This document shows, piece after piece, positions 32,099 to 40,664 of a stretch of 49,252 nt of DNA (position 1 is the first letter of the stretch; every line of letters starts with the position of its first letter). The stretch spans positions 1 through 49,252 of the forward strand of contig UQUD01000003.1 in assembly GCA_900544225.1 (NCBI GenBank), given 5' to 3'. The notes beneath the pieces were generated by a model, which saw nothing but the letters and a program-made list of their open reading frames with translations, was not told the DNA's origin and did no database searches. The stretch comes from an uncultured Collinsella sp. (GTDB lineage: Bacteria; Actinomycetota; Coriobacteriia; Coriobacteriales; Coriobacteriaceae). The position numbers and the translations under genes are program-made.

Positions 32099-33013
32099 AT
32101 GCAGATCAACAAGGTCGCCTTTATCGGCAAGGGCGGCGTCGGCCTGCTCTACGGCAGCATGATTGCCACGGCCCTCGGCAATGACGCCGTCGAATACGTT
32201 ATGGATGACGCCCGTTTTGAGCGTCACGTGGGCGATGCGCTCACCGTCAACGGCAAGCCCTGTGCGCTCAAGTCCATCCGCGCCAGTGAGGCAACGCCCG
32301 CCGATCTGGTCATTCTCACGGTCAAGACGACGGGACTCAACCAAGCGCTCAAGACTATGGAGCGCGTCGTGGGGCCCAACACGCTCATCGCCTCGCTGTG
32401 CAACGGCATTACGAGCGAGCAAAAGATTGCCGAGCGCTTTGGCTGGAAGCATACCGTTCTTGGTATTTGCCAAGGCATGGACGCCGTGTTCCTCAACGGA
32501 GAGCTCACCTTTACCAATGCGGGCGAAATCCGCTTTGGCGCGGCGGCCGGTACGGACCCCGCAGCCATCACCGCCATCGACGAGCTCTACACACGCTGCG
32601 GCATCGCCCATACCGTCGAGAGCGACATTGCACACCGCATGTGGGCCAAACTCATGCTCAACGACGGCATCAACCAGACCTGTATGGCCTACGGCGGGAC
32701 CTACGGAAGCGCCACGGAGCCGGGCTCCGAGCAGCGTCGCTGCTTTGTTTCCGCCATGCGCGAAACGCTTGCGGTCGCCAACGCCGAGGGCATTGAGCTG
32801 ACCGAGGCAGACCTGACGCAGATGGTGCACCTCATCGAGGGAATCGACCCCGCCGGTATGCCCTCGATGGCTCAAGACCGCGTCGCAAGGCGCAAAACCG
32901 AGGTTGATGAGTTCGCGGGCACCATCTGCCGCCTCGCAGCCAAACACGATATCCAGGTGCCGCAAAACGATTGGCTCTATCGACGCATCCGCGATATCGA
33001 GAAAAGCTGGTAG
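32099..33013 (+). CDS. Ketopantoate reductase-family protein (PanE/ApbA-like)
   Basis: This codes for 304 residues from the ATG at 32099 (MQINKVAFIG), with GGGGAG 9 nt upstream. The N-terminal NADPH fold reads VAFIGKGGVGLLYGSMIA; ILTVKTTGLNQAL supplies the VKT motif; the C-terminal helical domain has HRMWAKLMLNDGINQ with the catalytic Lys and Asn. PanE reduces ketopantoate to pantoate for coenzyme A, but the family includes paralogues with other 2-oxoacid substrates. No other pan gene is near, so I do not assign the symbol. A terminator follows at 33047. Confidence 0.85.
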   Translation: MQINKVAFIGKGGVGLLYGSMIATALGNDAVEYVMDDARFERHVGDALTVNGKPCALKSIRASEATPADLVILTVKTTGLNQALKTMERVVGPNTLIASLCNGITSEQKIAERFGWKHTVLGICQGMDAVFLNGELTFTNAGEIRFGAAAGTDPAAITAIDELYTRCGIAHTVESDIAHRMWAKLMLNDGINQTCMAYGGTYGSATEPGSEQRRCFVSAMRETLAVANAEGIELTEADLTQMVHLIEGIDPAGMPSMAQDRVARRKTEVDEFAGTICRLAAKHDIQVPQNDWLYRRIRDIEKSW

Positions 33014-33046
33014 CACCAACGCACCGCATTCAACAGCCTTAACAGC

Positions 33047-33086
33047 AAAGCCGCCGCAAGGAAACCGTTCCCCCTGCGGCGGCTTT
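33047..33086. terminator. Terminator between convergent genes
   Basis: A perfect 12-bp inverted repeat AAAGCCGCCGCA (33047-33058 and 33075-33086) is placed between the panE-like gene and the convergent small membrane protein gene. Confidence 0.85.
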
Positions 33087-33123
33087 CATCTTCGTCTATG
33101 ACCAGCGGCCAATCTCACAACAG

Positions 33124-33330
33124 TTAGCGTTGCGACTCCGGCACCTCGTCCTCGTCATCGCGGCAAAGCAGCACGCCGGCGCTTCCCAGCAGCGCCACTG
33201 CGATCAGCGCGCCAACCACGATTGGAGTAGCCCCGCATGCCCCCTGCATGCCCGCAACGAGCGCGGCCGTAGGACCAAGGCAGCCAAGCACCAATGCGAC
33301 GGCGGCAACGGCGATATCTCGAGCGTTCAC
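33124..33330 (-). CDS. Small two-helix membrane protein
   Basis: This codes for 68 residues from a GTG at 33330 (VNARDIAV), with TTGGAGG about 10 nt upstream. Two hydrophobic segments (about 5-28 and 36-55), rich in Ala, Val, Gly and Leu, are joined by a short GMQGACGATP loop, and the tail DDEDEVPESQR is acidic and probably cytoplasmic. No family is recognised. The frame is short but has a ribosome site, typical codon use and a clear two-helix layout. Confidence 0.6.
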   Translation of the reverse strand: MNARDIAVAAVALVLGCLGPTAALVAGMQGACGATPIVVGALIAVALLGSAGVLLCRDDEDEVPESQR

Positions 33331-33517
33331 AAGACCACTTCCTCCAAGAGAAAGACCTTAATTCTCAAGAACCAGTGTGCCCCGCGCCCATATGCGCGGC
33401 GTACTGCCACGGTAAGCGCTCTGTTAGCTCAAGCATGCACAAAAAACGGACGCCCTTACGTTGCCCAAAGGCTCGGTAAAGACGCCCGCCCGTCATGTCC
33501 TATTGGCTTATAGCAGA

Positions 33518-34294
33518 TTACCAACCGGTATAGTAGTCGGTGGTTCCGGCTGCGCAGCCGGAGTCATAGACCTTGCACTCGCCCTTGGAACCGGTAAACG
33601 TGGAGCCCTGAGCCTTATCGCCCGCGGCAACGACGTAGTAACCATCGGAATCGCGCCAAAAGCCCTCGGAATCCTGAGTCCACTCGCCCGTGCGGTGATG
33701 GTAGAGCACGTTGCTGCTGTAATAGGTCTCACGACGACCGTTATAGTTATTGACGCCGCTCGAGCGCGTCAGGCCCGAGCCGTTCGCGTAATACGCAGCA
33801 GACGCGTAAGACGAGCCGGAGCCGGCGTTGTAATACAAAGCCTGAACGGCCTCAGCGGCCTCGGCTTCGGCGGCCGCAGCCTCGAGCGCCTCACGCTTGG
33901 CATCCTCAAGCGTCGTGCGCAGCTCATCGAGCTCGGTCGATTTGGCGTCGACCTCCTCCATCGTCAAAAGACCGCCCGCACCATCGATACAACCTTGCAG
34001 TACAGCGCGCTCGTCATCGGTGGCATAGTCACCGTACATGTTCATGATGATCTGGGCGCGGACCTCCAGGGAATCGCGCTTGGCCCCCATAGAGGCGTTC
34101 CACTCCTGCATGGAGCCAAAGCCGTCGCCGCGATAGTCGACGGGCTGCATCAGCGTCGCCTCGGACGGCGTGGATCCGACCGTGTCGGACAGTGTTGCCG
34201 CGTGGGCATCGGTTGCGCCGGCGCCCGCTAAAAGTGCCACGGTCAGAGCGGCGGAAAGGGCGGCGGCTTTCGGTTTTCGTGAATCAATCCTCAT
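33518..34294 (-). CDS. Secreted protein with coiled coil and C-terminal 3D/DPBB-like domain
   Basis: This codes for 258 residues from the ATG at 34294 with GGAGG 11 nt upstream. The signal peptide is RKPKAAALSAALTVALLAGAGATDAHA-AT (1-33). A helical region with heptads (TELDELRTTLEDAKREALEAAAAEAEA, about 120-146) is followed by a Ser/Tyr/Gly-rich linker and a C-terminal domain with NGRRETYYSSNVLYH and VYDSGCAAGTTDYYTGW. The last motif resembles the 3D (three-Asp) domain of Rpf/YabE-like and MltA-like wall enzymes, a double-psi barrel. A role in peptidoglycan remodelling is plausible. This layout is common in Coriobacteriia by my recollection. Confidence 0.75.
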   Translation of the reverse strand: MRIDSRKPKAAALSAALTVALLAGAGATDAHAATLSDTVGSTPSEATLMQPVDYRGDGFGSMQEWNASMGAKRDSLEVRAQIIMNMYGDYATDDERAVLQGCIDGAGGLLTMEEVDAKSTELDELRTTLEDAKREALEAAAAEAEAAEAVQALYYNAGSGSSYASAAYYANGSGLTRSSGVNNYNGRRETYYSSNVLYHHRTGEWTQDSEGFWRDSDGYYVVAAGDKAQGSTFTGSKGECKVYDSGCAAGTTDYYTGW

Positions 34295-34504
34295 GTAGCT
34301 GGAAACCTCCGTAGTGCGTTTTTGCTGCGTTTGAGCTGCGTGTGATTCGATCGCGCTGCATAGTACCCCGAGCAAATCGCGACCTGCGGTTTTTCTCAAA
34401 AGGTGCACGTCATTTGCGTAAAACTCACATCCTCTCAACAGGAGTTTTCCACATCTCGATTGCATAAAGCATGTCAAAAACCCTGTAATAGCGCCCTTCC
34501 TATG
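34295..34504. other. Gene-free stretch upstream of the 3D-like protein
   Basis: About 210 nt hold the leftward upstream region of the secreted protein gene. A TTGACA (plus strand complement near 34470) is present but no convincing -10 at correct spacing; nothing else is recognised. Confidence 0.4.
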
Positions 34505-34546
34505 CAAAAAAGGCGCCTGCGCAACCATTGCTTGCGCAGGCGCCTT
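34505..34546 (-). terminator. Terminator of metY
   Basis: A perfect 15-bp inverted repeat (34510-34524 and 34532-34546, arm AAGGCGCCTGCGCAA) is followed on the leftward strand by seven T. It lies 60 nt past the metY stop. Confidence 0.9.
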
Positions 34547-34606
34547 GAGCAGGCATTTTATGCAGTTATACCTATCGAGTCGCAAGGGGTCCTTGCACAA
34601 GTCGCC

Positions 34607-35917
34607 CTACTCGTCCAGTGCGGCAAAGGCCTGCTTCAGGTCCCAAATGATGTCCTCAGCGTTCTCGGTACCGATGGAAAGACGGATCGTGGAGGGCGTG
34701 ATGTTCTGCTCGGCGAGCTCCTCGGCAGAGAGCTGGGAGTGCGTAGTCGTAGCCGGGTGCACGACGAGCGACTTGACGTCGGCCACGTTGGCGAGCAGCG
34801 AGAACACCTGCAAGTGGTCGATGAACTTCCATGCAGCCTCCTGGCCGCCCTTAATCTCAAAGGTAAAGATCGAGGCACCACCGTTGGGGAAATACTGCTT
34901 GTAGAGCTCATGGTCGGGGTGCTCAGGCAGGCTCGGGTGGTTCACCTTGGCGACGTGGCTGTCACAAGCCAGGAACTCAACGACCTTCTTGGTGTTCTCG
35001 ACATGGCGGTCGACGCGCAGCGACAGGGTCTCGGTGCCCTGGAGCAGGATCCAGGCGTTAAACGGGCTAATGCAAGCGCCCTCGTCACGCAGCAGGATGG
35101 CGCGGACATAGGTCGCGAAGGCGGCAGGGCCGGCAGCCTCGGCAAACGAGACGCCATGATAGGAGGGATTGGGCTCGGCGATCTGCGCATACTTGCCACT
35201 CGTCTTCCAATCGAAGTTACCGCCGTCGACGATCACACCGCCCAGCGAGGTGCCGTGGCCGCCGATAAACTTGGTTGCGGAGTGGACGACGATGTTGGCA
35301 CCATGCTCCAGCGGACGGAACAGATACGGGGTGCCGAAGGTGTTGTCGACGACAACCGGCAGACCATGCTTCTTGGCGATCTCGGAGATGGCGTCGATGT
35401 TGGGGATGTCGGAGTTGGGGTTACCGAGCGTCTCGAGATAGATGACCGTGGTGTTGTCCTTGATGGCGCCCTCGACCTCGTCCAGGTTATGGGCATCGAC
35501 GAAGGTGGTCTCGACGCCAAACTGGGAGAGCGTGTGCTCCAGCAGGTTGTAGGAACCGCCGTAGATGGTCTTCTGGGCGACCACGTGGTCACCGGCCTGG
35601 GCAAGAGCCTGCAGGGTATAGGTGATGGCAGCAGCACCGGAGGCGACGGCAAGACCCGCCACGCCGCCCTCGAGCGCGGCAATGCGGTCCTCGAAGACGC
35701 CTTGGGTGGAGTTGGTCAGACGACCGTAGATGTTACCGGCGTCGGCAAGACCAAAGCGGTCAGCAGCATGCTGGGAGTTGCGGAACACATAGCTCGTGGT
35801 CTGGTAGATAGGCACGGCACGGGAGTCGGATGCAGGATCGGCGCTCTCCTGGCCAACGTGCAGCTGCAGGGTATCGAAACCAAAGGTATGCTCGGGGTTG
35901 TTGATGAACTGGCTCAT
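34607..35917 (-). CDS. metY: O-acetylhomoserine sulfhydrylase (aminocarboxypropyltransferase)
   Basis: This codes for 436 residues from the ATG at 35917 (MSQFINNPEH) with AAGGAGA upstream. The PLP-dependent Cys/Met metabolism enzyme contains FDTLQLHVGQ, the SYVFRNSQHAADRFGL start region, NTFGTPYLFRPLEHGANIVVHSATKFIGGHG with the Schiff-base Lys (about residue 215), and the C-terminal IRLSIGTENAEDIIWDL. The length and N-terminus are those of MetY/OAH sulfhydrylases rather than MetB/MetC. It makes homocysteine directly from O-acetylhomoserine and sulfide. The gene has a strong promoter, a 180-nt leader with a small Cys/Met-containing peptide, and a divergent LysR regulator. Confidence 0.92.
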   Translation of the reverse strand: MSQFINNPEHTFGFDTLQLHVGQESADPASDSRAVPIYQTTSYVFRNSQHAADRFGLADAGNIYGRLTNSTQGVFEDRIAALEGGVAGLAVASGAAAITYTLQALAQAGDHVVAQKTIYGGSYNLLEHTLSQFGVETTFVDAHNLDEVEGAIKDNTTVIYLETLGNPNSDIPNIDAISEIAKKHGLPVVVDNTFGTPYLFRPLEHGANIVVHSATKFIGGHGTSLGGVIVDGGNFDWKTSGKYAQIAEPNPSYHGVSFAEAAGPAAFATYVRAILLRDEGACISPFNAWILLQGTETLSLRVDRHVENTKKVVEFLACDSHVAKVNHPSLPEHPDHELYKQYFPNGGASIFTFEIKGGQEAAWKFIDHLQVFSLLANVADVKSLVVHPATTTHSQLSAEELAEQNITPSTIRLSIGTENAEDIIWDLKQAFAALDE

Positions 35918-35979
35918 GATGATCTCCTTGATCAGATAGAAGTAAATAAGAGTAAGAGAAGTAAGTCGCTGTCTCCTGA

Positions 35980-36033
35980 TCACGCCGACGGGCGCAAACA
36001 GGAGCCCGGCATTCGTCTTAGTAAGCAATTCAT
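35980..36033 (-). CDS. Candidate leader peptide upstream of metY
   Basis: An ATG at 36033, preceded by AAAGGAGG at 7-8 nt, opens a 17-residue frame ending in TGA (35980-35982): MNCLLRRMPGSCLRPSA. Two Cys and two Met in so short a peptide, plus position between promoter and metY, suggest that ribosome stalling on Cys or Met codons could control the gene. No alternative hairpins were proven by eye. Confidence 0.5.
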   Translation of the reverse strand: MNCLLRRMPGSCLRPSA

Positions 36034-36101
36034 ATGCGGGCCTCCTTTCGCATCCCGGTTCCGTGGTCGGCTTAATTACCTACCTCCTTTGTGTGTTTTG
36101 A

Positions 36102-36130
36102 ATAGTACGAGCATTGTTTCGCTCGGTCAA
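36102..36130 (-). promoter_or_regulatory. Promoter of metY
   Basis: Leftward TTGACC (plus strand 36125-36130) and TACTAT (36102-36107) are 17 nt apart. Transcription should start near 36095, leaving a leader of about 180 nt. Confidence 0.75.
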
Positions 36131-36152
36131 TCACTTAAAAGCGCTAACCTGT

Positions 36153-36175
36153 TATCTGTTTTTTAGATAGCTATC
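36153..36175. promoter_or_regulatory. LysR-type operator between metY and the LysR gene
   Basis: TATCT-N7-AGATA (36153-36169) has the T-N11-A layout of LysR-family sites, and overlaps a perfect palindrome GATAGCTATC (36166-36175). It lies upstream of the metY -35 and 17-40 nt before the regulator's ATG, suited to both activation and autoregulation. Confidence 0.6.
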
Positions 36176-36191
36176 GAAAGGACGGGCGCCG

Positions 36192-37130
36192 ATGACCCTC
36201 CAACAGCTTCGTTTTCTGATCGCCGTGGCAGAGTCCGGCTCAATCAACGCCGCAGCTCAGCGCCTCTATACCGCTCAGTCCAACATCTCAAACGCCGTCA
36301 AAAGCCTGGAACAGGAGCTCCATCTGGAGATCTTTACGCGCTCCAGCCGCGGCGTCACGCTCACCAACGACGGTACCGAGCTTTTAGGCTATGCGCGCCA
36401 GGTCGTGGAGCAGGCTGACATGCTCGAGGCCCGCTACGAGGACGGCGGTACACCCCAGGCGCGCCTTGCCATCTCGGCCCAACACTACGCGTTTTCGGTC
36501 GAGGCCTTTGTCAACGTCGTCGAGCGCTGCCGCGACAGCAAGTTCGAGTTCATCATGCGCGAGACCACCACCTCGCAAATCATCGACGACGTCCGTGCAT
36601 TTCGCAGCGATATCGGCATTCTGTACCTGGATGACTTTAACGCCCGCGTTCTGCAGAAGGCCTTCGCCGATGCCCGCGCAAGCTTCCATCCCCTCTTCGA
36701 CGCGACGGTCCACGTCTTCGTTAGCGAACGCCACCCGCTCGCACGCCACCCTCAGCTGTCCCTTGCCGACCTCACGCCCTATACGCGCTACAGCTTTGAG
36801 CAGGGAACCTCAAACTCCTTCTATTACGCCGAGGAACCTTTTAGCTATATCCCTTGCGACCGCAACATACGAATCTCGGACCGCGGGACGCTCACCAACC
36901 TACTTATCACGTCGAACGGTTACACCCTGTCGACCGGTGTCCTCTCCAATGAAATGCAGTGGGGTATGGCATCGATCCCGTTAGCAGACGCCCCAACGAT
37001 GCACGTAGGCTATATCATGCACGACGAGCGCAAGCCCTCTCCCCTCCTGCAGCAATACCTCGACGAGCTCAACCGCATCATCCATGCCGACCAGCTGTCG
37101 GAAGACGGGGTAGAAATCGTAGATTGCTAG
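36192..37130 (+). CDS. LysR-family transcription regulator, probably of metY
   Basis: This codes for 312 residues. The N-terminal winged helix is typical: MTLQQLRFLIAVAESGSI, AAQRLYTAQSNISNAVKSLE, then FTRSSRGVTLTNDG. The C-terminal effector domain has two alpha/beta lobes (about 92-300). It is divergent from metY with the operator between. The effector would logically be a sulfur metabolite such as O-acetylhomoserine or O-acetylserine, by analogy with CysL and MetR; the sequence does not show which. GAAAGGA precedes the ATG. Confidence 0.88.
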   Translation: MTLQQLRFLIAVAESGSINAAAQRLYTAQSNISNAVKSLEQELHLEIFTRSSRGVTLTNDGTELLGYARQVVEQADMLEARYEDGGTPQARLAISAQHYAFSVEAFVNVVERCRDSKFEFIMRETTTSQIIDDVRAFRSDIGILYLDDFNARVLQKAFADARASFHPLFDATVHVFVSERHPLARHPQLSLADLTPYTRYSFEQGTSNSFYYAEEPFSYIPCDRNIRISDRGTLTNLLITSNGYTLSTGVLSNEMQWGMASIPLADAPTMHVGYIMHDERKPSPLLQQYLDELNRIIHADQLSEDGVEIVDC

Positions 37131-37193
37131 CCCGCGGCGGGCATGGCGCTACAATGGTCACTCACACGAAGCGTACCCAACGAAAGGAACCAT

Positions 37194-37679
37194 GTGAAGG
37201 TCATCATCTATACCGACGGCTCGGCTCGATCCAATCCGGGACGCGGCGGCTACGGCGCCGTGCTCAAATACACCAACCCCGCCGGCAAGACCTTCACCTC
37301 CGAGCTTTCGCGTGGCTACGCCAAGACCACTAACAACCGCATGGAGCTCATGGCGGTCATCGTGGCGCTCGAGGCACTCAACCGCCCCTGCGAGGTCGAG
37401 GTCCATTCCGATTCGCAGTACGTCGTCAACGCCTTCAACAAACACTGGATCGACGGCTGGAAAAAGCGCGGGTGGAAAACTGCCAACAAGCAGCCCGTTA
37501 AGAACCGCGACCTGTGGGAGCGCCTGCTTGCCGCAAAGAGCAAGCATAAGGTGGAGTTCATCTGGGTTAAGGGGCATGCCGGCCACGAGCTCAATGAGCG
37601 CTGCGACGAGCTCGCCACCACCGCGGCCGACGGAGCCAACCTCGATATCGACGCCGGCTTTAGCGAGAGCGACCTGTAA
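37194..37679 (+). CDS. rnhA: Ribonuclease HI
   Basis: This codes for 161 residues from a GTG at 37194 (VKVIIYTDGS) with GAAAGGA in front. The catalytic carboxylates are present: Asp8 in YTDGS, Glu51 in NNRMELMA, Asp73 in HSDSQYVV and Asp138 in NERCDELA, with His128 in KGHAGH. The basic handle WKKRGWKTANKQPVKNRDLW is also there, as in E. coli RnhA. It degrades RNA in RNA-DNA hybrids such as R-loops and primers. It stands 63 nt after the LysR gene, with its own ribosome site. Confidence 0.94.
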   Translation: MKVIIYTDGSARSNPGRGGYGAVLKYTNPAGKTFTSELSRGYAKTTNNRMELMAVIVALEALNRPCEVEVHSDSQYVVNAFNKHWIDGWKKRGWKTANKQPVKNRDLWERLLAAKSKHKVEFIWVKGHAGHELNERCDELATTAADGANLDIDAGFSESDL

Positions 37680-37754
37680 CGGCGTTTTCGCACGCCATTT
37701 CTTGCCCTCTCGCGCTACACTCATCCTGTAAACCGAACGGCACGAGGGGGATAC

Positions 37755-38861
37755 ATGCTGCGTATAGCGACCATCGGCACATCCATGATTACCAACGACT
37801 TTATCCAGGTCGTCAACGCCAACGACCAAGCCGCGTTTGTGGGTACGCTCTCGCGCGATGCCGATCGCGGTACCGCCTTTACCGCCGAGCGCGGTGGCGA
37901 GCGAAACTTCACCGCGCTTGACGAGCTTGCGTCCGCCGACGACGTCGACGCCGTCTACATCGGCAGTCCCAATGCGCTCCACTACGAGCAGGCGCTCGCC
38001 TGCATCGCCGGTGGCAAGCATGTCATCGTCGAGAAGCCCTTCTGCGCCACCGAAGCGCAGGCGTTGGAAGTCTTCCGCGCTGCCGAGGCAGCAGGTGTCG
38101 TGGCCCTCGAGGCCATGCGTCCCCTCCACGATCCCGCCTTCCACGCCATCGAGGATGCCCTGGGCGAGATCGCCCCCATCCGCCGCGCCTCATTGCGCTT
38201 TGGCAAGTATTCTTCGCGCTACAACGAGGTTCTCGCGGGGCGCGCCACCAACATTTTCGACTGCCACATGGCCTCGGGCTCCCTCATGGACATCGGTGTC
38301 TACACCGTCGAGCCCATGGTCGAGATCTTCGGCATGCCCTCCGGCCTCACCAGCATGACCACGCTGCTCGACCCCTCAACGCAAGAGCTCACCCATGGCC
38401 CCATCGACGGTTGCGGTTCCATTCTCGCCAGCTATGGCGGAGGGCGTATCTCCGTCGAACTTGCGCATTCAAAGATCACCAATGACCTGCTGCCCTCGCA
38501 AATCGAAGGTGAGCGCGGCACCATCCAGATTGACCATCTGTCCACGCCCCGCAACGTACGCATCGACTACCGCGGCGACGTCGTGCGCGGATCGGCGACC
38601 GAGGCGCCGCGCAAGCAAGGCGGCAACGGCCGCGCGCTCGACCTTCCCAAGTCAAGCAACACCATGGAATACGAGCTTGCCGACTTTATCACCGCTATCG
38701 ACGGCGTTCATCACGTTAAAGATGAGATTTGGGAAACACCGGCTGGGCGCCATGAGCTTGGCCACTATCGCGATGTCACGCTTGTCTCACTGCGCATCAT
38801 GGATGCCGTGCGTCAGCAGGCCGGCATTACCTTCCCCGCCGATTCAGTCAAGCAGGCCTAG
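37755..38861 (+). CDS. Gfo/Idh/MocA-family oxidoreductase
   Basis: This 368-residue dehydrogenase has N-terminal Rossmann fold LRIATIGTSMITNDFIQ, motif HVIVEKPFCATEAQA with the catalytic Lys, and C-terminal half with SGSLMDIGVYTVEPMVEIFG. It differs from the enzyme at 29323 and is not a recent duplicate. Substrate unknown; family members oxidise sugars and related polyols. GAGGGGG precedes the ATG. The acylphosphatase gene starts 2 nt after its stop, so translation is coupled. Confidence 0.88.
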   Translation: MLRIATIGTSMITNDFIQVVNANDQAAFVGTLSRDADRGTAFTAERGGERNFTALDELASADDVDAVYIGSPNALHYEQALACIAGGKHVIVEKPFCATEAQALEVFRAAEAAGVVALEAMRPLHDPAFHAIEDALGEIAPIRRASLRFGKYSSRYNEVLAGRATNIFDCHMASGSLMDIGVYTVEPMVEIFGMPSGLTSMTTLLDPSTQELTHGPIDGCGSILASYGGGRISVELAHSKITNDLLPSQIEGERGTIQIDHLSTPRNVRIDYRGDVVRGSATEAPRKQGGNGRALDLPKSSNTMEYELADFITAIDGVHHVKDEIWETPAGRHELGHYRDVTLVSLRIMDAVRQQAGITFPADSVKQA

Positions 38862-38863
38862 CG

Positions 38864-39265
38864 ATGGGCTTTTTTGACAAGTTCTTCTCCGGCGGCAGTC
38901 GAGAGCCTCAAAAACCATCAAACGTTGAGCTCGAGCTGCGCCGCAGGCTTACTGTGCTCGCAAGCGACGAGGCCACTCAAGACACCCCCCTGCGCTACTT
39001 CCTGCGCTGGGCGGGGCAAGTCCAGGGCGTTGGTTTTCGCTTTACCAACACCAACCTCGCGCAGGCACGCGCACTCACCGGCTGGGTACGCAACATGGAA
39101 GACGGTTCGGTCGAAATGGAGGTACAAGGCGCGCCCGCGGATATCCTGTCCCACCTCGAAGCGCTCCATGCCTCCTATGAGCGCATGGGAACGCGCTTTC
39201 GCCTCGTAGACGCCCAAGCCCGAGCCCCACTTGCCAATGAAGACGGTTTCAGTCCTCATTATTAG
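38864..39265 (+). CDS. Acylphosphatase with N-terminal extension
   Basis: This codes for 133 residues. The acylphosphatase fold (about 45-125) has AGQVQGVGFRFTNTNLA with the catalytic Arg, then LTGWVRNMEDGSVEMEVQG with the catalytic Asn. The first 45 residues (MGFFDKFFSGGSRE and a charged stretch) are an extension not seen in the usual 90-residue enzyme and could mediate partner binding. It hydrolyses acyl phosphates such as 1,3-bisphosphoglycerate or carbamoyl phosphate. It is coupled to the upstream oxidoreductase. Confidence 0.9.
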   Translation: MGFFDKFFSGGSREPQKPSNVELELRRRLTVLASDEATQDTPLRYFLRWAGQVQGVGFRFTNTNLAQARALTGWVRNMEDGSVEMEVQGAPADILSHLEALHASYERMGTRFRLVDAQARAPLANEDGFSPHY

Positions 39266-39326
39266 TATTGTGTGCTAAATACGGTATCATTTACCTACGA
39301 CCGTTGATAGAAAAGAGGCGAGGCGC

Positions 39327-39707
39327 ATGGCGGTGCAAAGAAGGAATACCAGGCAGCGAAAGCTGGTTCTTGACGCCGTGCGCCAAAGCTATAACCATCC
39401 CACCGCCGACGAAATCTACAACGTCGTGCGCGCGCAGGATGACAAAATCAGCCGCGGCACGGTCTACCGCAACCTCAATCTCTTGGCCGACGCCGGGGAG
39501 ATTCTCTCCATCAAGACGCCGGGCGGCAGCCGCTTCGATCGCACGATCGAGCCGCATGCGCATATCATCTGCACCTCGTGCAGCCGCGTCATCGACGTAC
39601 CGCTCCCCTTCGATGCCCAACTCGACGCCAAGGCATCCGAGCAAATCGGCTGGCACGTCACGTCGCACTACACCATCTTCGAGGGTCTCTGCCCCGACTG
39701 CCGGTAG
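39327..39707 (+). CDS. perR: Fur-family regulator, PerR-like
   Basis: This codes for 126 residues. The N-terminal winged helix is RRNTRQRKLVLDAV to DKISRGTVYRNLNLLADAG; the C-terminal dimer domain has the structural zinc pairs CTSC and CPDC and a regulatory-site pattern DRTIEPHAHIIC followed by an Asp in VIDVP, which favours PerR over Fur. PerR senses peroxide by metal-catalysed His oxidation and derepresses defence genes. An inverted pattern TTAG-N10-CTAA at 39262-39279 upstream may be an autoregulatory site. No rubrerythrin or catalase gene lies nearby. RBS AGAGGCGAGG, moderate spacing. Confidence 0.85.
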   Translation: MAVQRRNTRQRKLVLDAVRQSYNHPTADEIYNVVRAQDDKISRGTVYRNLNLLADAGEILSIKTPGGSRFDRTIEPHAHIICTSCSRVIDVPLPFDAQLDAKASEQIGWHVTSHYTIFEGLCPDCR

Positions 39708-39783
39708 ATGTTCGGGACATGCCTTAAAATCCACCTTTCTGCACTCTGCAGCAAAAAGAGATTCCTAGGCATGCCACATATAT

Positions 39784-40581
39784 CTACTCGGCGAGCAGGC
39801 GGCGCAGTTCTTCTTCGACCGTGCGCACGTAGCGGACGCGGTCGTTAATGCCACGCATAGAGGGGTTGCAGCTCTCCATCAGATAGGGATGGCCCACGAC
39901 GTTGAGCATGTCGCGATCGTTTTCGTTATCGCCAAACGCCATCATCTCATCGGGCGAAATACCCAGGGCACGACCGTAATCGGCAAGCGCGGAACCCTTA
40001 CCCGAATCAAAGCCGATAAAGTCCGTCCATTCGGTTCCCGACGTCATCACGTCAACACGGTCGCTAAAGAGGCGCTCGAAATACTCCAAGGCCGCCGGCT
40101 GATCCACCTCGGGCGTCTGGAAGGCAATCTTAATGACGTCCTCGTCGATGTCCTCGGGGCGGTCGACCACCGCCACATCGCAGTGGACCTCATAGCGCAA
40201 ATGATCGACGAATGCATCGTTGCCGCTCATGGTGTAGAGGTGTCCCTCACATGAAAGGGTCACGTCGGCATGGGGATACGTAACCACGGCATTCGCGATA
40301 TCCATAGCAAGGCTACGCTCCATGGAACGCTTGACAACGGCACGCCCCTCGCTCATCACCAGGGCTCCGTTTTCGCATACATAGGCGAGCTCATCGGCCA
40401 CCGGGGCAAACAGGTAGCGCAAGCTCGCATATTGACGGCCGCTCGCCGGCATAAACACGATACCGCGACGATGCAGTTCATCGATGAGCTCAAAGGCCTC
40501 GGAACGCGGCTCGTGCTCCCCCGGATGCAGCAATGTGCCGTCCAAATCGCATGCAATCAGCTTGATTCCCTCAAGACCCAT
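39784..40581 (-). CDS. Cof-type HAD-IIB phosphatase
   Basis: This codes for 265 residues from the ATG at 40581 (MGLEGIKLIACDLDGTL) with GGGGGAA upstream. Motifs: ACDLDGTLLHPG, MPASGRQYASL, and MMAFGDNENDRDMLNVVG, with a C2-type cap. It is a second Cof protein distinct from that at 10361. The substrate is probably a sugar phosphate or cofactor phosphate. It is separated from the upstream UreE-like gene by a terminator. Confidence 0.87.
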   Translation of the reverse strand: MGLEGIKLIACDLDGTLLHPGEHEPRSEAFELIDELHRRGIVFMPASGRQYASLRYLFAPVADELAYVCENGALVMSEGRAVVKRSMERSLAMDIANAVVTYPHADVTLSCEGHLYTMSGNDAFVDHLRYEVHCDVAVVDRPEDIDEDVIKIAFQTPEVDQPAALEYFERLFSDRVDVMTSGTEWTDFIGFDSGKGSALADYGRALGISPDEMMAFGDNENDRDMLNVVGHPYLMESCNPSMRGINDRVRYVRTVEEELRRLLAE

Positions 40582-40612
40582 ATGCTTTCCCCCACAGCAT
40601 CTCATCAACAGA

Positions 40613-40651
40613 AAGACGGACTTTAAATAGTTGCCTCTCAAAGTCCGTCTT
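40613..40651 (-). terminator. Terminator of the SlyD-UreE operon
   Basis: A perfect 12-bp inverted repeat AAGACGGACTTT (40613-40624 and 40640-40651), 13 nt past the ureE-like stop on the leftward strand. Confidence 0.8.
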
Positions 40652-40664
40652 ACTTATACGCACG

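Noticed and set aside
35918..36100. SAM riboswitch upstream of metY
   Set aside because: No SAM-I or SAM-II core motif seen; a leader peptide and LysR site were found instead.
34403..36166. Long frame opposite metY
   Set aside because: Antisense to metY through all its conserved motifs.
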